The notes under the pieces: model-generated
Seen by the model: the letters and a program-made list of their open reading frames with translations, nothing else
What the model was told of the DNA's origin: nothing
Database searches by the model: none
Origin: Curvularia sp. ZM96
Lineage: Eukaryota; Ascomycota; Dothideomycetes; Pleosporales; Pleosporaceae
Reading direction: 5' to 3'
NCBI GenBank assembly: GCA_022457065.1
Contig: JAJGBQ010000001.1
Coordinates: 3,162,001 to 3,226,000 of the forward strand
Length of the DNA: 64,000 bases
Shown: piece by piece, positions 20,828 to 31,675 of the stretch
Position numbering within the stretch: position 1 is the first letter of the stretch
Layout of the letters: each line of letters opens with the position of its first letter
Made by a program: the position numbers and the translations under genes

Positions 20828-21420
20828 TCAGCTCTTTACAATCTGCTTGGTAGCTACAATTCCTCTGACGAACATAACGAGCACCGCAGCGTATCTAGCA
20901 GTCCCTCCGAAAAGCCATGTTCTTCTCGTATTTGTTGAGACTTCTACATTGGCTACGAACGAAGCAGTACACAGAGCAATAATACCCAGCTTGGTATTTT
21001 CCGATGACATCGCGTACAGCGTGAGGATGGCCCCAACAAGCAGCGTAACAGCGTTTAATGTGCTTAAAATGGCGACAGCTCGGGCTATTCGTGGGTCCAA
21101 TGTGTATACAATATCGCCTCGACCACTTCTTACCCTGAAAGTCACTGGGCAATTATCCTACACGAACGCGGTCAACTAATCACATTCCTCCACTTTCAAT
21201 GCTACCAGATTATCATCGACATCGAACAAAGTCTCACTGTGCGCCCCCAGGGTAGGATAAGGCGCGGCGCCACTGCAGTCAAAAACCGGTATCGAAACGC
21301 CTCAAGTATTCGATTTGGTGGTCTCGGGAGTAATGCTAGTGGGCTCTGGTATATCTGAGCCTCTCCTACCCAAATTCGCCAGTTCGAAGCTGACAATAGA
21401 GCTACTTGAGTTACTTTAGC
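20828..21420 (-). pseudogene. DUF6594-type membrane protein relic
   Basis: The 3' part is an open frame with three hydrophobic stretches: RIARAVAILSTLNAVTLLVG, KLGIIALCTASFVANVEV and ARYAAVLVMFVRG, with the NTRR motif between the last two. This is the C-terminal membrane module of the fungal DUF6594 family. Reading further 5' in the same frame, ETLFDVDDNLVALKVEECD is still legible, but two TAG codons follow within 10 codons, and the N-terminal half is lost. I judge it a broken, truncated copy. Confidence 0.65.
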
Positions 21421-22570
21421 CCTTTAAGGTTCGACATATCTTTCTACCCAACTTCTTTCGTCTCTTCTGACAACTACTGATACCGCCTAGCTAAAATCAA
21501 TCCAGTCCCGCGAGTACTGTTTCACAGCTACAGCACTCAGAACAACCTCGTGGTCTAGTGCATTTTGCTAAGTTTGTGGCTCAGCGAGCTCGCTCTGAAG
21601 ATGAAGCAAGTTTCGTGCGGCCAAACGATTGAAACTCTTTATCTGGGGCTGCAGAAGTAAACGACTAGTATGTGCTCGACTCAAATGGTCAAGGGCAACT
21701 GTGATGATTAGGCAAATGTAGAGGTAACATCCAATCGCCAGTGGCGGATTGAGCGAATAAAGCGCCCTCTATGCGAAAAAAGGAAATCTACCATAAACGC
21801 TGATTAGTCATCTGTTACTACACTACAATACTTAGACTAAGAACAGCTGCACAGTTGACCCACGTGACCCCCTTTTACCAAAACTGATAATGGATACATA
21901 ATGAGCTGATCTCGAAGTCCTCACGATGAGTAATTGTATGACAAACCTGGAAACCAGCTACGTTAGAGCTTGGATCGTTTTAAAATGGATTTTATTAACT
22001 TCAGAATCACGGGCTGTATAGCTAGTCATGAGTGTATACAGCCAACATCATGTGAGTGGTAACTGGCTGGGAGAGGTGCAGCTCCACTAGTTGCCTCCCT
22101 TTGAAGTGCACATCGTTACTTGTTGAAAGGACTTTCGCCATCTACTGTTTATTGGCCGTCCTAGATTTGATACATAAATGCGATGGCATCACCAGTCGTT
22201 GCGGCGAGAGTATTGCGAGTTCACCTCGTCCTGGTAGACGTTGGGGAATGAAGGAGATGGAGACAATCGTTCCGCAAGGCTGGACGAGGATGTGGCACTG
22301 CATCTCTCTAGCACCTACCAAACATAGTGTGGAAGCCATGTAAGATGACGACATGCATGTTAGACAATGACCAGTACACAGTAACCATGAAGTAACGGGA
22401 ATCTATTTCTATCTTCTGCGGGCAGAGCACCCGCAAAATGCACTCGTGAACATTTTGATAACCAGACGCCAGGCATGAACCATAACCCGTAGACTACCGC
22501 ATTATCGTGAAAAGGCCGACCAACTGAGCCGGCATGCAAGCTGGGAGAAAGGAAATACCACGCCAACCAT
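21421..22570. other. gene-free end of the island
   Basis: A/T-rich; no supported coding frame. The part next to 22571 is the 3' flank of elongation factor 3. Confidence 0.5.
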
Positions 22571-25500
22571 CTAAAGATCGTCCTCATCACTGAACACTTC
22601 TTCACCACGCTTGCGGCGGGCCATACGCTCCTTCTTCTTCTTGCGCATCTCGCTGGAAGTGAGTTTGGCCTTCTTCTTCTGGGATTCGATCTTGTTGCCT
22701 GTAAGACGGTTAGCATCTCTGCTCTTTCATAATAAAAAGGGGGGATGTCGAGACCCATTGCATCGAACGTCACGGTTTCTTCGTCGTCTTTAGCAAGACG
22801 AGGTCCGGATCCTTGACCCTGGACCCAGTTGTGACCCGAGGGGGTCATGCGGCCATCCAGGACAGCCCAAACTTCCTCGGTAAGATCCTTGGTGAACTCG
22901 GCGGAGTGGGTGATGATGATGACACCTCCCTCGAAGGACTTGATGGCCTTGGACAGGGCACCAAGGGAGTCACGGTCGAGGTAGTTGGTGGGCTCGTCAA
23001 GGACGATCAAGTGGGGGCGTTGCCACGAGCAGGCAGCAAGGACGACCTTGACACGCTGACCACCGGAGAGACCACGCATGCGGGAGTGGGAGACGAGCTC
23101 AGCGTCAAGACCGAAGTTGGCGCAGTGAGCCTCAATCTCCTTGCGGACCAGAGGACGGAACTGACCGCTGGCAAGAGCCTCCTTCTGGTCGACCTCGGCA
23201 ACCATCTTGGCGTGGGAAGCCATGATCTCGGAACGAGGAATCCAGGCGTTGTCGGCAGTCATCATGGGTGTCCAGCGCTCGTTCTTCATGCCGATGTTCT
23301 CACCAAGGGCGAACGAACACTCGTACTCGTAAGAGTTCTTGAACTTTCTGCGGGAGTGGATACCAATGACACGACGCTCAGTACCCTCAATCTTGTAGAT
23401 CTTGTCCATGGCCTTCTCGTCCTCCTCAGTGACGATCTTGTTGGCACGGTCCATGGTCTCACGGTCCTCACCAGTCTGGAAACGCCACTGAATGTACTCG
23501 GAAGGAGTCTTGTCCAGGTGGTGATCAATGTGTGCGAACGCGTGCTGCTTGATGTAGGCAATACGGATGTTCTCGTGGTGGTAGATCTCACCCTTGGTTG
23601 GGACAAGCTCACCAGTCAAGACGTTGACAAGGGTAGACTTTCCGGCACCGTTGGGACCAATGACGGCAATACGGGAGCTGAGAGAGCACTGGAAGGTAAC
23701 GTCCTCAATCTGGGGCTTGGAGGTACCCTCGTACTGGAAGCTCATGTTGGTGGCACGAAGGATAGCCTTGGCCTTGGTCTTGACACCCTCAAGGAAACCG
23801 GGCTCGGGGAACTTGAACTCCATGTCGGAAGCGGAGAGCTCGTGGTAGGACTTGGCAGCGGGCACACGCTTGACGAAGTCATCGAGGTTACCCTTGTAAC
23901 GCTTGAGCTTGAAGCGCTCGTAGTGGATAACGTGCTGGATGACGTTGTTCAAGAACTTGCTGTCGTGGGAAATGACAATGGATGTGCAAGGAGAGCTGGT
24001 GAGGTAGTCCTCGAGCCACTTAACGTTCTTGACGTCCAAGTGGTTGGTGGGCTCGTCGAGCAGCAGAATATCGGGCTCCTCGAAGACGGCACGGGCAAGC
24101 GCGAGCTTCATCTTCCATCCACCAGAGAGGGCAGTGATGGGTCCGTTGTACATAGCATCGGTGAAGCCGAACTCGTTGAGGGTCTTCTTGACGTCGTCCT
24201 CGGGCTTGTCAATACCGACAGACCTGAGCTTGTTCATGGTCCAGCCAATAACCGTCATCTCAGTGTCAGCAGAGTCCAAGTCGTGCTCGACGTAGACAGT
24301 CTTGACCTCGTTCTGCTTGGGGAAACCCTCGACTTGCTCGTTGTTGATGGCGCGCATGAGGGTGGTCTTTCCGGAACCGTTGGGTCCGAGAAGACCGTAA
24401 CGCTGACCACGCTTCAGACGAAGGTGAGTCTGGTTAAGCAGAATCTTAGCACCGTAGGCCAAGTTGAATGTGCAGTTGCAGAGATCCTCGCCCTCCTCCT
24501 CATCGGGCTCGGTGGTCTCCTCAGCGGCGGCACCAGGGAGAGACCTCTTGCGGAGGTCCTCAGTGACCTTCTTGGAGGACTCATCACCGACAAGGACGGC
24601 AACGAAGGGACCGGCGTTGGCTTGCCAGTTCAGGGGCTCGTAGTCCTTCTCGTCGATCAGCTGACCACCGATAGCGCCAATGTAGTTGACGACAGGGTCG
24701 AAGCGCTCGTCAAGCTTGACGGAAGAAGGAAGGACAGCCTTGAGGTGGCCGGCGATGGTGGCAATGTCACCAGACTTCTCGAGCTCGGGAGCCTTTCCGT
24801 CAACAACGGCACCGACACGGATGAGGGTGTCGAGACCCTGGCGGGTCTTCTCACGAGCCTCAGGGTCAGCCAAGTTCTCGAAGTTCTTCTCAAGCGCGGG
24901 CATGAGACGGGGCAAGAAAGCGGCGACGATCTGGGGGTCCTCGACGAGCTTGCACATGTTGTCGATAATGACGGCAGACTTGCGCTTGATGGCAGTCTCA
25001 CGCTCGACGAGACCACGCTCGAGAAGGGGAACCATGATGGCAAGAGTAGGCTCGTGAACGTCAGTGACGAAAGTGGTGGCACCGAGCAAGTGAACAGTCT
25101 CGGGGACGTTCTCAGGCTTGGCGATACACTTGATGAGCTCGGGAATGAAGCGCTCGATATCCTTGTTGGAGATCAAGGAGCAGAGAATCTCCATGGTGCC
25201 GTAGGCAGCCTTCTTGACCTCAGGCTTGGTGTCCCACATGGCACCAGAGATGACGGGGATCAGGTCTGGGACACGGAAGGCCATCTGAGCAGGGGCGCTC
25301 TTGGTGAGGGCCTCGATGCACTTGAGGTCGCACATCTTCTCGGGCCATTTTTGTGCGGTCTCGAGAGACTTGATGATGTGGGGGATGATAGCCTTGACGG
25401 CGTTGGGGTTGGCAGCAGAGACGATGGCCTCGGCGGCAGTCTGGGCAGCAACCTTGACAGCGGTAATCTTGTCACCGACAGCGGCCAGCACGTCGGGCAG

Positions 25501-25882
25501 GAGGGAAACGAGGTAGGGCTCGACAGCGGCGGAGACGTGGGCGTGCTGGGCGATAGCACGGATGGCGTCGAGGGCACGCTCACGGGCGACGGCGTCCTTC
25601 TTGCTGGCAAGTTGCTTCTTCAGCACCTGGACAGCCCTGGAAAGATTGTTAGCAACGGTGGTTGAATAAGAGAGGCAGAAAGCAAGTAAGAACATACTTG
25701 GTGGGAGCGTCAGCCTCCTCAATGTCGCCGTTGATGAAGGTGGCGATGGCCTGGGCAGAGGCGTTGATCTCGTCCTGGGCCTTGCAGAGAGTCAACTTCT
25801 GCATCATCTCCTCGAGCGCCTTGAGCGCCTTGGAGTTCTCGGACTTGATGTCCTTGGCATCGTGCGAAGCAGCAGGCGCCAT
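22571..25882 (-). CDS. TEF3: translation elongation factor 3 (ABC-F ATPase)
   Basis: Three exons, 25882-25698, 25636-22755 and 22698-22571, encode 1064 aa, the normal EF3 length. EF3 is the fungal ribosome-bound ATPase that helps release E-site tRNA. HEAT repeats fill about residues 1-320. The first ABC domain has GLLGPNGSGKTTLM, an LSGGW signature and ILLLDEPTNHLD. The second has AVIGPNGAGKSTLVNVL, an inserted chromodomain-like segment with MDKIYKIEGTERRVIGIHSR, an LSGGQRVKVVLAA signature and LIVLDEPTNYLD. The Lys/Arg-rich tail (SSEMRKKKKERMARRKRG) is the usual ribosome-binding C-terminus. Intron 1 is GTATGT...CCAG. Intron 2 uses the uncommon donor GTCTCG but has a CTAAC branch and TACAG, and joins DAMG to NKIESQ correctly. 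Codon bias is strong, as expected for high expression. Confidence 0.97.
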
Positions 25883-27461
25883 TTTTTCGGTGGGGGGTAG
25901 AGGAGTGGGAGGAAAAGTGAGGGACGAGGGGCGGGTGGTCCTTATATGGACAAAGGCGGCGGGGCCCAAAAAAAACTTTTGGCGTGAAAAGATAGAGTGA
26001 ATCTATCCGGGGTATCAAACTCGGCCGCGAAAAACGACTCGCAACCTCTATGCGATCCTGGCACAACGACACAAAGAAGAGAAAGTACTTTGGGTCAGCC
26101 CAGAGGGAGAGTGAGTGGAGAGAGGGCGCAAAAGGTGCCTGTGGAGGGGCTTTTTATCTGTTGGTGGGCTGTCTCGCTTTGAGAAATTTTTGGCCAGGGC
26201 GTAAGCCGATAAGATTAGCGTGTGCTGGCCCCTGCACCAAGTAACCGGACACCCTCGCCCTTGGTTGCCTCCGCCCAAATGCCCATGATTTCATACTGCC
26301 ATCCTAGCTGCGAACGAATCCAAAAGATTTTTTCTTCACTGTCGCCGCGGTTTCTCCAGTTTTTCGCCACTGCCAGCCGCCTGCTCCTCTGCCTGTGCTG
26401 ATGATGGCGGGGCAGAGAGGTGTTGCCGCCGCTCCGTGTCATGCAGCAGCCCACGTTGCAAAAGGCCATCATCTATTTGTGGCGAAGTCTGGTACAGGCG
26501 TGCTGACCGCCTTCTCAGAAAAAGCCCTGGCTAATAGCATGGCCCCCAAGCGGTTGAGAGCCGCCGGGTCTGCAGCGCTGAAGATCAGGGACTCGCACTA
26601 AAACACGCATTGCTACAGCCCTCAGATGGCTACTGGTACACATGTCAACGCCTCGCCACTGACTGTCCCTGAGGGTCCCTCGGGAATCATGTTTCTGGAT
26701 GGCCTTTACATGCACCAGTACTGCCTCGGACAGTGGGACTGCCATTCCTTTCGGGCCCAGCCCACGGGCGGTCCCATTCTGATACGGTAGACTTGCCGGT
26801 CGCTGTTCGTCCAGCCCTGCCAAGTCGACACGCTACGGCCAACTGCGGAAGCTCCAGACTACCTCACCGATACGCCCCCAGTTGAAACCAGGCTGTCATC
26901 TTCAAACCCAACATTCGCCACTCAATCGAGCCATATTACCAAGCGAATTCGTTGCAAATTTCTAGTCCATGGCCCACAGACGAGGACAAGTGTTCGTTCT
27001 GTTTCTGTCGTCCCACTGTCTTGATATTTCCGCCACCGCATTGTCAGTACAGCTGTGCTTTGTAAGATCGACGTCTCAGCCCGGCAATTGGGTGTGCCAG
27101 GAGCAATCCCTGCATGTGGCTTCTTTCGGGCTCCTAGTTCAAACCGCCATTTGCCCAATCGTGATGGAAGCATTTCTAGTACCGTTACTATCTTTCTTTG
27201 CCTCCAGCAACATATCAAGACAATATATAAGAGCCCCCTCGGTCATGGCGCTCGGATCCTACCCCGCTCCTTATCGATACCCCGGATTTTGGGTTTTGCA
27301 GTTTGCAGCACGCTTGTGCCAATTCGCCTCGTGCGCATTGACTTGCTAGAAACACGCTTCACTAATATCAATAGTATACCATATATCGAACTCACAACAC
27401 GCAAGTTCTTATCGGTCATTTGAATGGAATCATTTTCAGTCTGTTTCTTTGGGCTCTTGGT
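25883..27461. other. elongation factor 3 promoter and gene-free DNA
   Basis: On the - strand a TATA-like CATATAAGG lies about 60 bases before the EF3 start. Further out I see no supported gene to 27461; short frames on both strands have no domain signal. Confidence 0.45.
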
Positions 27462-27555
27462 CAACCAGTAAAACGGGAAGAACCACATAAAGGGCCAAAG
27501 CCCACCAAAACCAGCCATCTTTATCGGGCAATATAGCACTACCACAAGCTTCTTT
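27462..27555 (+). repeat. left inverted repeat
   Basis: Left arm of the 603-bp element; it begins CAACCAGTAAAACGGG and ends CAAGCTTCTTT. Confidence 0.9.
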
Positions 27556-27970
27556 ATATAGAAACTTGGGAAGCTTATACGTTTTCTAAACATTGACCAC
27601 ATTAAAGCAAATCTGAAGTAAATCACTAGTGGTGAGACTGTAGCAATTGAGGAAATGGCTAGCCTTAATTGACGACAGCAATTGTGTTGTTATCGAAAGC
27701 ACAGAACTTTTTGTATAGCTACGGCTACTAGAACAAAATTCAAGTGGAGGATTGGGGACGTAATTTGGTCAAAAGACACAAGTTGCAGAGTCTTTGGGTT
27801 AATTACCCAGCTTCTTTCTTGAATGGTGTCTTAGCGACAATTCTTTACTCCAATATGCTTCGGATCGACGCCTGCATTGTCTGCTGGTTCAATAATTTAC
27901 CCTGTTACAGTATTCCTCCGCATATATATAAGCGTAGCGAGACTTGAGCAACGAAGTTAGGTTATGTATA

Positions 27971-28064
27971 AAAGAAGCTTGTGGTAGTGCTATATTGCCC
28001 GATAAAGATGGCTGGTTTTGGTGGGCTTTGGCCCTTTATGTGGTTCTTCCCGTTTTACTGGTTG
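27971..28064 (-). repeat. right inverted repeat
   Basis: Right arm, the reverse complement of 27462-27555. One extra T separates the arms' inner ends, after which similarity fades. Confidence 0.9.
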
Positions 28065-28243
28065 GCCGAGGAGGGATTGAGAGGCTAGAGTCATGTTGTA
28101 CTAGAATTCGCTATCTCAATTCAATCATCCGACGCAGGTCACCTGCCGTTATAAACCATATTAGTAGTCAATCGTATGAAAAAGTACATCATACGTATGA
28201 AGAGAACGCTCCTAGCATATATTCTATGTATGCTCAAGAACCC

Positions 28244-29260
28244 TCATAGCTTGACCTTGTTCTGGTCCCGAATTTCCTGTGCCATTCTAACCATCGCGTA
28301 CAAACTCTGCAGCCTCGGCATCTCGTAACCCCTCTCCCTTGCTATCCTCAGTGGATTCCCCAGTATAACCTCAATCTCCATCCTCTTCCCTGATTCCCAG
28401 TCAATTGCCATGCTAGGCTTGCTACCGCTCGTGTTCTTCAGCGTGGACTTGATAATCTGATCTGGCGTGGCAAACTCCTTGGGCATAGGCTGGCCGAGGA
28501 TCTTAGGCGCTGTCTCGAGGATTTCAGTCATGACGCCCTTGAGGTGGCGTTGGACTTCTGGGTCCTGCGACATGAGGTTGTTTGGGGAGCAGAGAATTAG
28601 AACGGAGGTTGGGTTCATGGACGCGTTGATGGCGATTTTGTGCCAGCGGACCAGTTGGAGCTTCGCGTGTGAATACGCCTCCGCGTCCTTGATTCCACCT
28701 TCTTTCAACAACGCGATAAAAGCATCGTTTTGTTCTGTGATACGCGCATCGCTGTCTTTGGTTCCGCCTGTGTCGAGATGGGGTAGGTAAGGTCCGCTGT
28801 TGATCCGTGTCCATCGGTTATGCTTGATATGGCCAGGCTCTGGCTGCGCGCAGGTGGCTATTGTGACAGCCGAACATATCGCCGCTTGCGGGAAACGCTT
28901 CGCATATGGGTCCTCAACTCCCAGACCGTTTTGTATCAGCACAATTGCCGTCCTGTCGCTGACAAGGCCTTCCAGTATCTCTGAATCGTCGCTCACGTCC
29001 GGTAGCGCCTTGGTGCTGACAACAATGTAGTCCCATTCGATTGCGCTTTTTCGTGCTTCTTCAGGATTGGCAAAAGTGTGTGCTGGTACGAATGTGTAGT
29101 CGCCGTATTGTGGAGAAGTGACTTGGAAGCCGTTCGCTTTCACTGCCTTGTAGTTCGAGCGGCAGATGACCGAGACCAAGGTACCTGGTACGAGTGCGAG
29201 ACGCGATGCATAGAAGGCCCCAATGGCGCCAGCGCCTACAATGAGGATGTTCACAGGCAT
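28244..29260 (-). CDS. ketopantoate reductase family protein (PanE/ApbA-like)
   Basis: 338 aa from the ATG at 29260. The N-terminus MPVNILIVGAGAIGAFYASR carries the GxGxxG dinucleotide fold. VICRSNY and WDYIVVSTKALPD follow, then IVLIQNGLGVED, all typical of 2-dehydropantoate 2-reductase-like enzymes. The C-terminal domain has W-H-K-I-A-I-NASMNP (catalytic-type Lys and Asn) and IDWESGKRMEIEVILGNPLR (the S/T-x-x-x-D...E-x-x-x-x-N-G/P region). Enzymes of this family reduce ketopantoate with NADPH in pantothenate synthesis, but fungi carry several paralogs with other substrates. The frame has an earlier in-phase ATG at 29365 that would add 35 residues rich in Arg and poor in acid. The gene has no intron. 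Confidence 0.85.
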   Translation of the reverse strand: MPVNILIVGAGAIGAFYASRLALVPGTLVSVICRSNYKAVKANGFQVTSPQYGDYTFVPAHTFANPEEARKSAIEWDYIVVSTKALPDVSDDSEILEGLVSDRTAIVLIQNGLGVEDPYAKRFPQAAICSAVTIATCAQPEPGHIKHNRWTRINSGPYLPHLDTGGTKDSDARITEQNDAFIALLKEGGIKDAEAYSHAKLQLVRWHKIAINASMNPTSVLILCSPNNLMSQDPEVQRHLKGVMTEILETAPKILGQPMPKEFATPDQIIKSTLKNTSGSKPSMAIDWESGKRMEIEVILGNPLRIARERGYEMPRLQSLYAMVRMAQEIRDQNKVKL

Positions 29261-29832
29261 TGCGAGGTGAATTGTGGTGGGAGAGACGTTGATGCGCTTG
29301 TCGAGGTGTTGAAGCTGTCTTATCGATACCCTGGAGTTTAGCCTCGGTATCTCGACGCGCTGCATGATTTACCGAACGTCGTCCAGCAATGCTGGGATCC
29401 AACTCATCTCAAACCAAGGATCTTGGAGATTCATGCTATCGTACCTATCTGTGTTGTCTGCTCCTATTTCTGGTTCTCTTATCTTTCCATGATCTAGCAC
29501 CTGCACTTCCACCTCACATTCCAGCATCTTATCTTACTGTTACTAAGTTCCTACAACCAACTCCGCAACCACGCCCGTAAACAGCTTAAAACTAGCACGA
29601 AGTGAATCGTTAATATCGCACGAGCCTAGTCCTACTTTTTTTGCACGTAGATGGCGCTTGTAGAAGGGGAGAAAGAGAGTGCATAAGTATCGTCTGTTCG
29701 TGCACCAGTGTCCAGGTCTGCGCATAGACACTTTTAGATGACTAAGGCACGCACGTGACAACCACCCTTATCCTCAAGCAAGGCAGCCTGCAGTATAGCT
29801 CTACTTAGATAACTAAGAGACAAATATCTAGT
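29261..29832. other. intergenic, upstream of 5S rRNA
   Basis: 5' region of the ketopantoate reductase-like gene, then DNA leading to the 5S gene. No other gene is seen. Confidence 0.5.
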
Positions 29833-29952
29833 ACATACGACCATAGGCTTCAGATACTCAGCGGATCCCGTTCGATCTCCGGTACTTAAGCTGAAGACCG
29901 GTGGACTAGTAGTCAGGTGGGTGACCACTGGCGAATCCCCGCTGTCGTATGT
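29833..29952 (+). rRNA. 5S ribosomal RNA
   Basis: 120 nt. The ends form a perfect 9-bp helix: ACATACGAC at 29833 with GTCGTATGT at 29944. Internal landmarks match fungal 5S: CCATAGGCTTCAG, GGATCCCGTTCG, TACTTAAGCTGAAG, and AGTAGTCAGGTGGGTGACCA followed by GCGAATCCC. The paired CTTCAG/CTGAAG is consistent with a 5S internal helix. T-runs follow at once. It stands alone among protein genes, as dispersed 5S genes do in many filamentous ascomycetes. It looks intact and probably active; the internal promoter boxes are in place. Confidence 0.93.
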
Positions 29953-29963
29953 TTTTGTTTTTT
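29952..29963 (+). terminator. RNA polymerase III terminator
   Basis: Two T-runs (five and six T) directly after the 5S 3' end. Confidence 0.8.
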
Positions 29964-31199
29964 ACTTTTACTGGAGGTCACGTGCCCGCTAGTACATCCA
30001 TAATACAACTATGCCTTAGTCCATACGACATGTTCTCTAGTCATATTTTTTCTATCATTGCTCCAATTCAAAATGATAGTTCTATTCAAACCATCGATAA
30101 GATTGGGCTCGCTGTTGCTTCGTCCCGTGCGGCCGACGGCAAATGTTCGACTGTAAGAAGCATACAAATAGCCAAAGCAACATCGGCATCTGCCTTAGAA
30201 GCGTTAATCTCCCAAATATATTTGCAGCCCAGGAAACTGTATACCATACTCCTATGTGACAGAGCTAAAGAGTCAATGCTTATTAGCAACTGTTAAGTGC
30301 ATAGTGTTCCTTTCAAGTACTATTAGAGTCTGGGGACGCAAGAGATCAATCGTTCATACACGAAAGGCTATACTATGTCTATTTTCCTAAGCGCATCATT
30401 TGAAAAGTGACGGCAACAACCTCTTTACCAACGCAGGCATGAATAGAGAGAAAGTAGATGGTCGTGTTGATACAGAGAACAGACGCCCGAAGTGGACTAG
30501 CGTGGCGAACATCATGTCTTGACCTCTTCTACTCTCCTTCACTCACCTGTCGACCACCACAAGATGATACTTGTTGTCCCATTTAGATTCCAATTGATGA
30601 GAAGATGTGTCTTGCTTTGTTTGCACCCGAGTCCCCCAGTGACATAAGCTTGCGCAATCCGCATTACCGTTCACGTAATATCTCGGCCCTACAACACAAC
30701 CCTAGGAAAAAGACTAATAGTCTGGATCTCATCGACAATCACCTGTAAATTCTACAGTTCTTCTGACCTTCATAAACTCTATATATATCGGCGTCAAGGT
30801 GGAGGCATTATGCGCTTACTACGGGAGGACGGCCTCACTCTACAGCACTCGACCTCATCGTTTCCGCTCTGTACTAACCATCTGCAAGCTTCAGTAGACC
30901 CAGGTGTCATCGATAGCCTATTTTCAAGGCTAGAATAGCCGCTCATGACTAGCCGACATAGGAGACAACTATCATAACTTTTCTACCATGCACTGAGTAC
31001 TTTAGGCTGTACAAGATATCACGACGCCTCAGTGCATGGCCTCAGCCACAGCATCGGTAGCAAACAATTGCTCCATGCACATTTCATGCCTGTCAATCAT
31101 GAGATAGGAGCGCACAGACCAGAGCTCCATAGTCTCTTCGACTTACAATCCCAACCCTAACAGAACTCACTCGACTATCACAACACATCACCACTCACA
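29964..31199. other. gene-free stretch
   Basis: No supported gene in 1.2 kb. The 3' end is C/A-rich leader before the small frame at 31200. Confidence 0.5.
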
Positions 31200-31454
31200 A
31201 TGTTTGATCCCTTTGGACCAGTCCTCGAGGACGTCATTAGAGATTTCACCGCGTTCTCACCGAAGTCTTCTTTTACGAGCAGCTCAGGTCCTAGGAATTC
31301 TTTCCAGCCCGATTCGACGTCAGTAAATGAAGCAGATGACGCGAAGCCCTCGTGTCAAGCAACAGACAACACGTCTGTACACCACCTATTCGCTGACAGC
31401 GCATTTGACAGCTATGAAAGCGATTACGGACTGGCTAGCTCCGATATTCGGTAG
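31200..31454 (+). CDS. small hypothetical protein
   Basis: 84-codon frame starting MFDPFGPVLEDVIRDF, preceded by a CA-rich leader (CACCACTCACA-ATG) like those of real genes here. It is Ser- and acid-rich with no recognised domain. A GTAGGT donor-like site just before the stop (31451) might make it a 5' exon of the next gene, but I could not find a convincing in-frame acceptor. It could also be non-coding leader. Confidence 0.35.
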   Translation: MFDPFGPVLEDVIRDFTAFSPKSSFTSSSGPRNSFQPDSTSVNEADDAKPSCQATDNTSVHHLFADSAFDSYESDYGLASSDIR

Positions 31455-31675
31455 GTTCCAGCATGCACCCCTGCCCCGTCCACTGTCCCCATGGTGTTTG
31501 CAGTCACTCGCTCCGTTTGCAGTCCCCCATAGCAACCGCACGTGGGAGAAAATTTGTTGTCTCACCTCTCACCTCACACCCAAACAACATTTCTCGAGTT
31601 TTCTTCTACACCACTTCTTCTGCACAACACATTACTCGGATCGAACGTCTCACGCATTGCCAAACCTCAACCGCC

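Larger units (their letters stand above)
27462..28064. mobile_element. MITE-like element with ~94-bp terminal inverted repeats
   Basis: Bases 27462-27555 are, by eye, an exact reverse complement of 27971-28064; about 415 bp lie between. Similarity stops sharply at the outer ends. The interior has no long frame and no transposase. Size and structure fit a non-autonomous inverted-repeat DNA element. I could not find a clear target-site duplication (flanks CTTGGT and GCCGAG), so it may also be an inverted duplication of another kind. Confidence 0.7.

Noticed and set aside
22813..25665. 950-codon open frame on the + strand opposite elongation factor 3
   Set aside because: The opposite strand encodes a fully recognisable EF3. 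The mirror frame is a by-product of extreme codon bias and has a Leu/Val/Gly/Asp-rich nonsense composition.
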